This document shows, piece by piece, positions 26,461 through 34,861 of a stretch of DNA of 56,250 bases (position 1 is its first letter; each line of letters opens with the position of its first letter). Made by a program: the position numbers and the translations under genes. The stretch comes from SIG299 sp045531895 (GTDB lineage: Bacteria; Bacillota; Clostridia; Lachnospirales; Lachnospiraceae): contig JAZSEW010000006.1 in assembly GCA_045531895.1 (NCBI GenBank), positions 1-56,250 of the forward strand, read 5' to 3'. Under the pieces are notes generated by a model. That model did no database searches, had not been told where the DNA came from, and saw only the letters and a program-made list of their open reading frames with translations.

Positions 26461-27648
26461 TTATCTCTCCTTACCGCAGTTCGGACAGAACTTCATTCCC
26501 GCAAACTGCTCCGGAATTACCATGCCACAATGCGGGCAGGTTATTTCCTTAGGTTTGGAATTACCGCAATTCGGACAGAAGTTCATAGTGTTTACCATAC
26601 CACAGCTACAGGTCCAGGAATTCTCCTGCGGTGCCGATTGTGGTTCTGTCTTCTGCACCGGCACATCCTTCATCAGTTCTGCCACGTTAACCGCACCGGC
26701 CTGCTGTGCCATTCCCATGCCCATAAAGCCGTTGACTGCACCGGACGGATTTTCTGCCGCCGATTCCATGGCATTTGCCTGGGCTGCACCCACTCTGGCA
26801 CCAAGCATTGCCTTATTGCCGGAATATGCTCTGGATTCCTGAAGCTCCCGAATCTTGTCCACACTTGCTTCATCCGGTAAAATATTGCTGAATGCCATGG
26901 TTTTTATTTCCATGCCCCGGTCTTCCTTCCACTTATCGTGTAGTTCTTCCTGAAGCAAATCAATCATGCTATCTGTATGTAAGGAAAGCCCATCGTAACG
27001 GACTCCCGCTTTCGAAAGCAGACCAAACACCGGCAGGAAAGCATTCTGGATTTCTGCCTTTAGCTGCGGTTCGATGGAAGTCTTTGCAAACTGATCTTTT
27101 ACGTTACCGCATACGTTGGTGTAAAACAGAATCGGGTCCACAATTTTATAGCTGTAAATACCAAAACCACGCAGCATAATGGTGATATCAAATTCGCTGT
27201 CCCGGTAAGGCACGTTGCCGAAACCGAAACGGTTATTCATAATTTCCTTGGTGTTGATAAAGTACACCCTCTGGTCGTTTCCTGCAATTCCTCCAAAAGC
27301 AAAACGGTGCTTCATGTTCTCAAAAGATACTCTTAATACCTCATCAAAATCACCGCAGAAGCAGGACGGTTCTGTTCCGGTTTTGTATTCATATCCACCC
27401 GGTTCTGCCGTAAAATCGATGATCCTTCCGTTTTCTACGATAAGCATCATCTGTCCCACATTTACCGCAATCCGGCTGCCATCGGTAATTACATTGTCGT
27501 TGGCATTTGCTCCTGCTCCCGGATTTCTTCGGGCATGCCCCTTTTTCATCAGAGTGGACTCATCCAATGCGTCACAATAAATATAGTCCTCCCATAAATC
27601 ATTCATATAGGAGATTGCTGCTCCTGTAAACGCTTTAATTAAACCCAT
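26461..27648 (-). CDS. SPFH domain - zinc ribbon protein (YdjI-like)
   Basis: A 395-residue protein close to the Bacillus YdjI/virion-core-like SPFH family. The SPFH domain covers about residues 25-275 (ALDESTLMKKGHARRNPGAG, PGGYEYKTGTEPSCF, GFGIYSYKIVDPILFYTNV, WKEDRGMEIKTMAFSNI). A Gly/Ala/Met-rich stretch follows (about 290-325), then two C-terminal zinc ribbons (CSCGMVNTMNFCPNCG, CPHCGMVI...CPNCG). In Bacillus the related protein works with membrane-stress proteins; here it adjoins kinases and phosphatases. Start at MGLIKAF because AGGAGG is seven bases upstream. Probably the main scaffold of this group. Confidence 0.88.
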   Translation of the reverse strand: MGLIKAFTGAAISYMNDLWEDYIYCDALDESTLMKKGHARRNPGAGANANDNVITDGSRIAVNVGQMMLIVENGRIIDFTAEPGGYEYKTGTEPSCFCGDFDEVLRVSFENMKHRFAFGGIAGNDQRVYFINTKEIMNNRFGFGNVPYRDSEFDITIMLRGFGIYSYKIVDPILFYTNVCGNVKDQFAKTSIEPQLKAEIQNAFLPVFGLLSKAGVRYDGLSLHTDSMIDLLQEELHDKWKEDRGMEIKTMAFSNILPDEASVDKIRELQESRAYSGNKAMLGARVGAAQANAMESAAENPSGAVNGFMGMGMAQQAGAVNVAELMKDVPVQKTEPQSAPQENSWTCSCGMVNTMNFCPNCGNSKPKEITCPHCGMVIPEQFAGMKFCPNCGKER

Positions 27649-27689
27649 AATTTTTCCTCCTGCTTTTGCCTGCCATGTCCACAACAATA

Positions 27690-28199
27690 CTAGTTGCTAC
27701 TCTCTGCAGAAACTACCTTCCACTGTCCGTCAACATATTCCAAAATAAAGTTCCTTTTTCCGTTTGCTTCACTTAAGTTCTCCGGTTCTACTACCCAGCA
27801 GTTGTAAAGCTCCAACTGTACCAAGTCAGATTCTTCCAGTTCAAACACAAACACATGATACTCCGGTGCGGAGCCACTGGAAAACATGGAACCGTTTGCC
27901 GGGTCCTCCACCTCATATTCTTCCATCAGGGTTGCACATTCGCTCTGCCAGGTGACTGTCCAGCGGTATGGAAGGGGGATGTCCTGTAACAGTGCTACCG
28001 TAACAGTGTTTCCTTCCACAGTAATTTCTTCCATGTCTTCTAAATCAGAAAAGGATGATTGATTTTCTTCTTTTGCAGACTCCTCCTGTGAGCTATTGCT
28101 CTGAAAATCCGGCAAATCCGTATCTTTTCCTCCAAAGCATGCTGCCAAACCACAGACCGCCAGCAAGATTATACTTATTTTCACTATTTTATTTTTCAT
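27690..28199 (-). CDS. small lipoprotein
   Basis: A 169-residue lipoprotein: signal KIVKISIILLAVCGLAACFGG with lipobox LAAC, then a Ser/Glu-rich spacer (about residues 30-55), then a beta-rich domain (EEITVEGNTVTVALL, YRWTVTWQSECATL, EYHVFVFELEESDLVQLELYN). The pattern (a backbone binding Thr/Trp, long strands) recalls small Ig-like inhibitor lipoproteins, but I cannot name the family. The ATG overlaps the stop of the upstream small zinc-ribbon gene (ATGA), so they are coupled. An extended frame upstream is rejected. Confidence 0.7.
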   Translation of the reverse strand: MKNKIVKISIILLAVCGLAACFGGKDTDLPDFQSNSSQEESAKEENQSSFSDLEDMEEITVEGNTVTVALLQDIPLPYRWTVTWQSECATLMEEYEVEDPANGSMFSSGSAPEYHVFVFELEESDLVQLELYNCWVVEPENLSEANGKRNFILEYVDGQWKVVSAESSN

Positions 28200-28495
28200 T
28201 GCTTCGCCCCGCAATTCGTACAAAACGCACTGTCTGCCAATAATGCCGTTCCACAGTTTTGGCAATACTTTATTGCCTCTGTTTCCATCTGCTTTTGTTC
28301 CCCGGATACCGTAGATGTTGCCATCTCCTCCACCTGCACTTTTGGTCTTTTCCATGCAATCAGAAAGAGGAGAACCAGCATAACTGCCATGGGAATAAGG
28401 TAAGATACCGAAGCAGAGGCCATGGTTTTACCGGTCAGATTATACACATAATCAGCAATATCTTGATTTAACATGTACCAAAAATTAGAATCCAT
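28196..28495 (-). CDS. small membrane protein with C-terminal zinc ribbon
   Basis: A 99-residue protein with a short outer N-terminus, one membrane helix (about residues 30-47, YLIPMAVMLVLLFLIAW), a basic cytoplasmic region, and a C-terminal zinc ribbon CQNCGTALLADSAFCTNCG. The zinc-ribbon form matches those of the SPFH group, which suggests a membrane anchor that meets them. The stop overlaps the start of the lipoprotein gene. Three bases separate it from the previous small gene. Confidence 0.7.
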   Translation of the reverse strand: MDSNFWYMLNQDIADYVYNLTGKTMASASVSYLIPMAVMLVLLFLIAWKRPKVQVEEMATSTVSGEQKQMETEAIKYCQNCGTALLADSAFCTNCGAKQ

Positions 28496-28498
28496 AGC

Positions 28499-28717
28499 CT
28501 AGTTTCCTCCTTCCTCTGATTTCCTGTTCTTACCTTTCTTTACCCAGAATACAAAGAACAACACAAAAGCCATTATATTTACTAAAAGAACAATCAACTG
28601 TACTACTTCCAGAACTCTTCCCCGTGAAAGTAAATATCTTGTTGCCAAATAATCCTTTGGAAGGTAGTCAAACATTCCTCCAATCCGATGACTGAAATAT
28701 ACCCGTAAATTAGTCAA
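28499..28717 (-). CDS. small one-helix membrane protein
   Basis: About 72 residues with one strong membrane helix near the C-terminus (VVQLIVLLVNIMAFVLFFVFW) and a basic end (KKGKNRKSEEGGN). The start is uncertain: the frame opens with TTG and has no binding site; an internal ATG (MFDYLPKDY) lies right beside GGAGG, too close for normal use. Position within the run of tightly packed genes supports that it is real. Function unknown. Confidence 0.5.
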   Translation of the reverse strand: MTNLRVYFSHRIGGMFDYLPKDYLATRYLLSRGRVLEVVQLIVLLVNIMAFVLFFVFWVKKGKNRKSEEGGN

Positions 28718-28739
28718 AATACTGCGCCAGATAGTCCAG

Positions 28740-29054
28740 TTAAAAGCAATGGCACAAAGGCACTGACTCCATGTGCTTTCTCAGAAGGAAGTCCCTCTTT
28801 TGCTTTTGGCTAAGCAACGCTTTAGTTCCTCTTGGGTACAGGCACCCTATAAGAAGAGTAAACAAAAGAATCATTCCAGCAAACACCAACAGGATGCCGC
28901 CATACAGACTTATTACATAAGGTTCAAAACCAATTATCCTTGACCGGATATAGCTGACATCAGACAACACCTTTAGCAGCAATACTACTACCGGAAGCAG
29001 TAATAGTCCAAGGCTTGTCAGACATAGTTTTATTCTCTCTTTTTTATTCAACAT
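28740..29054 (-). CDS. small multi-pass membrane protein
   Basis: A 104-residue protein with two clear membrane helices (LCLTSLGLLLLPVVVLLLK, about residues 10-28; YGGILLVFAGMILLFTLLIG, about 51-70) and a basic C-terminal third. It lies 27 bases downstream of the zinc-ribbon/solute-binding gene. AGGGAG stands 11 bases before the ATG; GAGGAG touches it. No family recognised. It may help anchor the island's complex in the membrane. Confidence 0.6.
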   Translation of the reverse strand: MLNKKERIKLCLTSLGLLLLPVVVLLLKVLSDVSYIRSRIIGFEPYVISLYGGILLVFAGMILLFTLLIGCLYPRGTKALLSQKQKRDFLLRKHMESVPLCHCF

Positions 29055-29081
29055 CTCCTCAGTAATCTCCCTAGCATTGCT

Positions 29082-32036
29082 TTACCGGTATCCTCTGCCT
29101 CCACAGATATTGCACTTCTTTTTTCCACCGTTACAGTAAGGATTGGTGCAGTACTGTATGCCATTTGTGCAACTACAGTCTGAAGTATAACCGTAATGAC
29201 TGACGGAACCGACTCCTTTACACACTTTACACGTATAAGAACCATTTCCGTTGCATGCCATACAATCCACATATCCATACTCGCAATATGTACATTTTGT
29301 AGTTCCAACAGATGGTACACTTCCGATATAACCTCCGTCGGAGGAAACACCACCGGAAGCATCCCCACCGGAAGAAGTGGACGGCATGATATCGTCCTCA
29401 CCCGGAGCAAGTATTCCCTCAATGTAGTATCTGGTGTATGCATCGTCTACTATCTGCGCGTAAAAGTAAACTGCCGGATAGCCGTTCTTTGTGTCAAGGA
29501 TTTCCACCTTGATATCTTCTATTTGATCTTCAAAATCTTCATGCGTAGAGATGAAGCCTTTATCTCCGGAAGCATAGATAAACTCGGCATAACACTTATA
29601 GGCTGTCAACATATTGTATTTTTCAAACTCACTTTGATCCAATATCTTTCCTTTTTCATAATCCGGACTTAAGACAAACCCCATCAAATGATTGTCTATC
29701 CAGGTTGAAGTATTAATTGCTGCAAATCCGTCCATTACCGCACATGTTGTTGTAACCGAATAGGTCTTTGGTGTTCCTTTCGCATTCATACCACTGACAT
29801 CTACTTTTTCGTTATTTCCGGACAAACGTTCACCTGAATCTACAAACAGGAAGTCTTTCGTACACTCGAATGTGAAGTATTCCGGCATCTCGGTCAGACC
29901 AAACAGAGAAACCTCCATAGTAAATCCATTCTTTGTACATTCCCATATGTATTCAAATTTACCAATCCAGTCAGGCCCCTGATCTACCGTCTGTTTTACA
30001 GAAAATCCATACTCATCCTTCAACAGCTTGATATAGGCTTCTGCCACATCTAAGCCGGGAGTTTTTCCTGCTTTTCTTTGAAAGCTCATATATGTAGTTC
30101 TGCTCTCCGATTTTCCGGTAAATTTTCCTTCATTCCATGCTTCAAAATCAGGTACAAGCACTGATTCATCCGCTCTTCCTTCCTCCATGTACACTACCGT
30201 ACCGGTACCCGCATCAGCAGAGATGGTTTTACCTGTCAGTACAGACTTCTTTGTATATGTACCTGCTGCCGGTTTCGGTGTGGCAGTTGGTTTTGGTTTT
30301 TCGGTAGGCTTTGGCGTTACTGTTGATTTCGGCTTTTCGGTAGGCGTTGGTGTTGCTGTCGACTTCGGTTTTTCGGTAGGTTTCGGTGTTGCCGTTGCCT
30401 TCGGACTTTCCGTCGGTTCCGGCATTGACTCTGAAATTACACTATATGCATCACGCATACTATAATCATAGCATTGAAGTGCTGCCGCCAGTTCCCTGTC
30501 TGAGGTTGCATTCTTTGTTGCCACCGCTAACTCTCTGGAAAACTCCCACCACATACCTTGAATATTTCCCTGCGGAACGGCATAGTGATTCTGTTCGGTC
30601 AACGCAGCCAATGTCGGTTCCTTCTTGACTGTTTTATTCGCCTGCGCAGATATATTGCAAGGAACCCAGGCCGACTGGTTCACCTCCAGACGCTCCATCT
30701 GACAGGTCTCACCGGATAAATATAGTGCCAGCATATGTAATACCGTTTCTTTCTCAGTATCCTCCTGTTGCTTTACTCCCAATAATTTATTACCTGAGAA
30801 GGAACTCATATGATATTCCGTACCATCCACAGTAAAGGACGGAAGGTCTGCCACACCATAATTATCACCGAGAATCTGCTTGATGGCATCACTTTCCCAT
30901 GCGCCGGTAACTACTACCGCCGAAGAATTCTTTCCTTCAAAATCACTGCTGTAACAGGAATTCTTGTATGCTAAAGACTTCATCAACGTTTGCATGCCCT
31001 TTAATGCAGCCAACCCCTGCTCAGAGTTAAAGGTATCTAATACTGTCACAGCTCCTGTTGTTTTATCTACAGTCCATTCTGAAACACAGCCGGTTGCAAA
31101 CAGAAACGCCACATTATACCAACCGTTTTCCAACTCCATGGAGAACTTTCTTCCCGCGTTTTCACAATCCGCAATAATATCTTCCAAGCTGTCAATATGA
31201 GTATCCTTTACTACACTTTTATCATAATACATAAAATAGCCATTGTGAGACGTCAACGGATAGCAATACAGCTCCTGACCTACAGTGGCCGCCCGAACAG
31301 AACCTCCATCATTCCCAATTCTGATAATACTCTTCGTCCGTTCATCAGGAACACTTAACACCTCTGCCAAAACAAGAGACGCCAGCTGTTCCTGAGTAAA
31401 GCAAAACAAATCTGCTCCTCCTGCCACATCATTCAACATCTGCTTGGCAGAATCTGATTCCGAAACCGCCTTTATCATTACTTCTATTTCAATTTCTGGA
31501 TTTTCCTTACAGAATCTTTCTATCTGCTTTTTCGTCAACTCTATTATCTTTTCCGGTACCCATACTGTAATTTCGTAAGTGCCTGCCAAAGTATCTTCCG
31601 GTACCGGCGTTGTCGTTGGTGTCGGCGTTGGCTCTGCCGTCGCTTCCGGCGTTGGTATTGCTGTTGGCTCCGACGTTGGTTCCAGTGTTGGTATCACTGT
31701 TGGTGTTATTGTCCACATTGTTGTTGGGGTATTAGTAGGTCCCGAAGTTTGCATTGCTGTCCATTCATCATATCCTGTCTTCTTATTTTGTTTTGCATAA
31801 TCTGCCAGCGCAAAAATACCGATACCAAGGGCCAGTAGTCCAATTACAACACATATGGCAATGACTGCTTTCCGCCATCCAATGCCGCTTTTTTCCTGGC
31901 CACCTGCACCTTGCTCCTCTTGGACAGATATCATCCCTTTGTCCCCTGCCACTTTACTTAATGTAACTTCTTTTCCGCAATACGGACAAAATCTGCTGTC
32001 ATCTTCCAGTTCTTTACCACAATGTTTACAAAACAT
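29082..32036 (-). CDS. zinc ribbon - TM - solute-binding domain - DnaJ-like Cys domain chimera
   Basis: A 984-residue protein. Order: cytoplasmic zinc ribbon (CKHCGKEL...CPYCGKE, residues 3-23), membrane helix (56-78), Thr/Pro linker (about 95-150), a family-1 extracellular sugar-binding-protein domain (about 155-540), a linker with four 12-residue TEKPKSTATPTP-type repeats, a beta-rich domain of unknown family (about 605-895), a Gly/Ser stretch, and a C-terminal cysteine-rich domain with CTYC, CMAC, CKVC and CNICGGRG, like the DnaJ zinc domain. The predicted topology puts that zinc domain outside the cell, which is unusual. It has the same layout as the kinase at 35639 with the kinase replaced by a zinc ribbon. 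Start at MFCKHCG, with GGGGGG six bases upstream. Confidence 0.82.
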   Translation of the reverse strand: MFCKHCGKELEDDSRFCPYCGKEVTLSKVAGDKGMISVQEEQGAGGQEKSGIGWRKAVIAICVVIGLLALGIGIFALADYAKQNKKTGYDEWTAMQTSGPTNTPTTMWTITPTVIPTLEPTSEPTAIPTPEATAEPTPTPTTTPVPEDTLAGTYEITVWVPEKIIELTKKQIERFCKENPEIEIEVMIKAVSESDSAKQMLNDVAGGADLFCFTQEQLASLVLAEVLSVPDERTKSIIRIGNDGGSVRAATVGQELYCYPLTSHNGYFMYYDKSVVKDTHIDSLEDIIADCENAGRKFSMELENGWYNVAFLFATGCVSEWTVDKTTGAVTVLDTFNSEQGLAALKGMQTLMKSLAYKNSCYSSDFEGKNSSAVVVTGAWESDAIKQILGDNYGVADLPSFTVDGTEYHMSSFSGNKLLGVKQQEDTEKETVLHMLALYLSGETCQMERLEVNQSAWVPCNISAQANKTVKKEPTLAALTEQNHYAVPQGNIQGMWWEFSRELAVATKNATSDRELAAALQCYDYSMRDAYSVISESMPEPTESPKATATPKPTEKPKSTATPTPTEKPKSTVTPKPTEKPKPTATPKPAAGTYTKKSVLTGKTISADAGTGTVVYMEEGRADESVLVPDFEAWNEGKFTGKSESRTTYMSFQRKAGKTPGLDVAEAYIKLLKDEYGFSVKQTVDQGPDWIGKFEYIWECTKNGFTMEVSLFGLTEMPEYFTFECTKDFLFVDSGERLSGNNEKVDVSGMNAKGTPKTYSVTTTCAVMDGFAAINTSTWIDNHLMGFVLSPDYEKGKILDQSEFEKYNMLTAYKCYAEFIYASGDKGFISTHEDFEDQIEDIKVEILDTKNGYPAVYFYAQIVDDAYTRYYIEGILAPGEDDIMPSTSSGGDASGGVSSDGGYIGSVPSVGTTKCTYCEYGYVDCMACNGNGSYTCKVCKGVGSVSHYGYTSDCSCTNGIQYCTNPYCNGGKKKCNICGGRGYR
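30271..30414. repeat. four 36-base tandem repeats (Thr/Pro/Lys linker)
   Basis: Four in-frame 36-base units (30271-30306, 30307-30342, 30343-30378, 30379-30414) each encode a 12-residue TExPKxTATPxP unit in the extracellular linker. Units differ at scattered third positions, so length change by slippage is possible but not recent. Confidence 0.8.
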
Positions 32037-32066
32037 TATAATCCCCCCTTGTATCTGTTCATACAC

Positions 32067-32783
32067 CTACACCACCATCCCGCAAATCAGCGAGTAATTA
32101 TCATTACCCTCCGGCTGCCGTTTCTTAATCCGCACTAGCATATGTTCCGCCCATGCTTTTGCAGACGGTGCCTTTAGTAAATCCACCAGCATCTCCGTTT
32201 CGGAAAGGTATTCCCAGAACCCATCGGTGCAGAGCAGAAATGCATCTCCCGGTTGGGCGGTAAACGGTTCCCGCACCTCCGGCTTTGGTGTTTTATCTCC
32301 GCCAAGTACATTATAGAGCTTATTTCTGTCCGGAGAAGTACGCTGTTCCTTTTCTGTAATTTCTCCTAAGGTCACATTCATCTGCGCAATGGAGTGATCC
32401 TTTGTCCTAAATAAAAAATGATTGTTTCTAAAATAATATAATCTGGAATCGCCTGCATGGGCTACCGCCATTTCCTCACCGAGCCGCCGTAGAAGTACCA
32501 CTGTTGATGCCGCATTTTCTGCCTCCGGATGCTCCTTCTGCATCTGCAGTATTTTTTCATGACACTGAATTAAAAGTGTTCCCATATCTATTTCCTGATT
32601 CTGCTTCCATGCTTCCTCCACAGTTCGGATAATAAGCGAGGAGGCCATCTCGCTGTGATGATGGCCTCCCAGTCCGTCCGCCACTATCCAGAGACCATGG
32701 TTTATGTCCTCGCTGTACCAGAGGCTGTCCTGATTGTAATTTCTGCCGCCGATACAGGTATAGTGATACGTTTGTGTTTTCAT
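32067..32783 (-). CDS. PP2C-type Ser/Thr protein phosphatase
   Basis: A 238-residue cytoplasmic PPM phosphatase, which removes phosphate from Ser/Thr using two metal ions. Metal-binding and core motifs are intact: GGRNYNQDS at the N-terminus, WIVADGLGGH (about residues 33-42), AVAHAGDSRLYYFR, KDHSIAQ, LLCTDGFWEYL (about 188-198), and NDNYSLI near the end. It is probably the eraser for the island's kinases, as PrpC is for PrkC. It sits between the FHA-protease gene and the zinc-ribbon chimera; AGAGG precedes the start. Confidence 0.93.
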   Translation of the reverse strand: MKTQTYHYTCIGGRNYNQDSLWYSEDINHGLWIVADGLGGHHHSEMASSLIIRTVEEAWKQNQEIDMGTLLIQCHEKILQMQKEHPEAENAASTVVLLRRLGEEMAVAHAGDSRLYYFRNNHFLFRTKDHSIAQMNVTLGEITEKEQRTSPDRNKLYNVLGGDKTPKPEVREPFTAQPGDAFLLCTDGFWEYLSETEMLVDLLKAPSAKAWAEHMLVRIKKRQPEGNDNYSLICGMVV

Positions 32784-32795
32784 AATTTTTTCCTC

Positions 32796-34019
32796 TTATT
32801 TATTTCTCATGGTAACAAGGAAGGTGTTCTTTGGCTCTGCCAGATAGAAGCGCTCGCCGTTCTGAACCGGTTGCACTGCTCCCGGTGCCATCTTCTGATT
32901 ATTATAGAACGTGCCATAACTGGAGCCTTCGTCTTTTACAAGCACCATACCGCCGGATACAGTTACCGTACAATGTAAACCACTGATGCCCGGTTCCCCC
33001 ATGGAGTAAACCAGTGTACATCTGCTGCTGTCACGTCCAATGGTAAGTCCTGTCGCCGGAATTACAATTTCTCTCTTATTCATGGCACCACCCATACCAA
33101 TCAGTACAAATTCTGCCTGACCGGTTGCTTTTGACATTTTTGATGCTGTCGGATTCTTCTTTTTCTTTCCGCTTAACACAACAATCAAAATCACCGCAAT
33201 AACTACCACAATCACTACAGCGCAAATGATAATTACCATCATGTTGGAGGCTTCTGCTTCCAGTTCGGTAGAAAGTGTCATCGGAATGACATTCCGGTTC
33301 ACGCTGTAAATCAGTTCATCAATGGCCAGTGCATAATTTGCCTGGTCTTCAGAATCGGAATAGCGGAAGGTGTTAATACCCACAACCTCACCCTTGGAGT
33401 TTACCAGCGGACCACCGGAGTTACCGCTGCTGATGGCAATATCAATTAAATATACGTCCTGACTGCCTACACGGGTGGATTTGGAAATGACACCACGAGT
33501 TACTACAATATCGTCCTTATCAAACTTTACATAGTCATTTCCTTCAATGGCAATGCTTGGATATCCAAGAGCCGTAAAGGTATCGTCCATATCAACGTCT
33601 CTCATCGGGCAGAGCACCAGCGCGGTACGCATGGTAGTTTCCTCCGGCAGACGAAGCACCGCAATATCCTTTTCTGCACTGTACCAGTAAAGTTCTGCTA
33701 CCATGTAATTATTAGCAGCCGCAGAAAAATAAACCACAATGCTTCCATTCTCTTCTGCTGCATTATCTACCACATGATAATTTGTAACAATCCAGCGCAC
33801 CGGTTCTCCTGGCTTACCGATGGCAAAACCTGTACCATAGGAAAACGTACTTTCCGATTCAGACGCCACCAAAACCACACCATCTGCTGCCTCTCTTGCC
33901 GTTGTTACTTTTCCGTTATCTGCCACTGCGGTTCTAGGTGCCACAGCCCCAAGAGCTGCGATACACAGTGTCAACACAAGCACCATGCGAAGCAGTCTGT
34001 TCCAATTTAATTTTTTCAT
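32796..34019 (-). CDS. secreted trypsin-like protease - TM - FHA domain protein
   Basis: A 407-residue protein. A signal-anchor or signal peptide (residues 1-33, LLRMVLVLTLCIAALGAVAP) is followed by an S1 trypsin-like domain (about 35-245) with the triad His in VTNYHVVDN, Asp in EKDIAVLRL and Ser in SSGNSGGPLV. A strong membrane helix (about 258-282) then leads to a cytoplasmic FHA domain (about 310-405, TIGRDSSRCTL, GISGLHCTV, GSSYGTFYN). The protease thus faces outward while the phosphothreonine reader faces inward, a layout able to carry a phosphorylation signal to outside proteolysis, or the reverse. No PDZ domain, unlike HtrA. AGGAGG precedes the start. Confidence 0.92.
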   Translation of the reverse strand: MKKLNWNRLLRMVLVLTLCIAALGAVAPRTAVADNGKVTTAREAADGVVLVASESESTFSYGTGFAIGKPGEPVRWIVTNYHVVDNAAEENGSIVVYFSAAANNYMVAELYWYSAEKDIAVLRLPEETTMRTALVLCPMRDVDMDDTFTALGYPSIAIEGNDYVKFDKDDIVVTRGVISKSTRVGSQDVYLIDIAISSGNSGGPLVNSKGEVVGINTFRYSDSEDQANYALAIDELIYSVNRNVIPMTLSTELEAEASNMMVIIICAVVIVVVIAVILIVVLSGKKKKNPTASKMSKATGQAEFVLIGMGGAMNKREIVIPATGLTIGRDSSRCTLVYSMGEPGISGLHCTVTVSGGMVLVKDEGSSYGTFYNNQKMAPGAVQPVQNGERFYLAEPKNTFLVTMRNK

Positions 34020-34040
34020 AATAATCCTCCTTGTTTTCCA

Positions 34041-34847
34041 TTAGCATTCTTTACAACGCACCATAAGCAGCGTTGCATTGTCCTGCTGTTCTATTTTTTT
34101 CTTTAGCACCTGTTTTAACAGGCTTTCTGTCTGTTTCTGCACATTTCCGGCCGATAAGTTTGCCAGAATCTCTGTCTCCGATACTGCCTGATAAAAACCA
34201 TCGCTGCATAGCAAAAGCACATCTCCGGGCAACAACGGAAAACCTTTTCTGGAAAAATCAATCTCCGCCATCGGTTCCTGTCCAAGATAGCTGTAGATAG
34301 AACCGCTTAAAGCCGGAACTTCTTCCTGCTTTAATTCACAACGAAGCAGATAGTTTTCCAGTGAATGATCTTCATTGATTTGGAACACCTCGTCCTCCCG
34401 GCACAAATAAATTCTACTGTCACCTACAGAGCAAAAATACAAGATTTCCTGAGATATTAGTATCATGGCCAGTGTCGTACCTGCCGTCACCTGTTGCTTT
34501 GCGCACCAGCCGGCCAGCTTCTTCCCGGCAGTTTCCACCGCATGTACCAGAAGTTCCGGTAACTGACCGGAGTCCAGATCCGAAGCAAGCTTTTGTTCCA
34601 GTTCAAAAACTATCGTATCCAGAGCCATTTTTGCAGCCACACCACCACTGCTTAAGCCTCCCATACCATCCGCTACTGCTGTAAGCAGGCAGTTATTTTC
34701 CAAAAATGCCCGGACCAGAAATCCATCCTGTTGTTCCTGCCGTTTCCCAATGGTCTGGGCAACTCCCAGCTCTAATCGTAAAGTCCCTGTATTCACTCGT
34801 CCCTGAACCGGTTCTGTCGTGATTTTTCTTGTTTTCAGCAACTGCAC
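34041..34847 (-). CDS. PP2C-type Ser/Thr protein phosphatase, second copy
   Basis: A 268-residue PPM phosphatase with the core motifs IGKRQEQQDGF, TAVADGMGGLSSGG, FCSVGDSRIYL, EDHSLENYL, LLCSDGFYQAV and QQDNATLLMV. It is clearly different from the phosphatase at 32067, so the two may have different targets. Start choice: an ATG at 34874 would overlap the FHA gene and has no binding site; a GTG at 34847 has AAAGGAG eight bases upstream and lies just past the FHA gene's stop, so I prefer it. It sits between the two FHA genes. Confidence 0.9.
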   Translation of the reverse strand: MQLLKTRKITTEPVQGRVNTGTLRLELGVAQTIGKRQEQQDGFLVRAFLENNCLLTAVADGMGGLSSGGVAAKMALDTIVFELEQKLASDLDSGQLPELLVHAVETAGKKLAGWCAKQQVTAGTTLAMILISQEILYFCSVGDSRIYLCREDEVFQINEDHSLENYLLRCELKQEEVPALSGSIYSYLGQEPMAEIDFSRKGFPLLPGDVLLLCSDGFYQAVSETEILANLSAGNVQKQTESLLKQVLKKKIEQQDNATLLMVRCKEC

Positions 34848-34861
34848 ACTACCCGCTCCTT

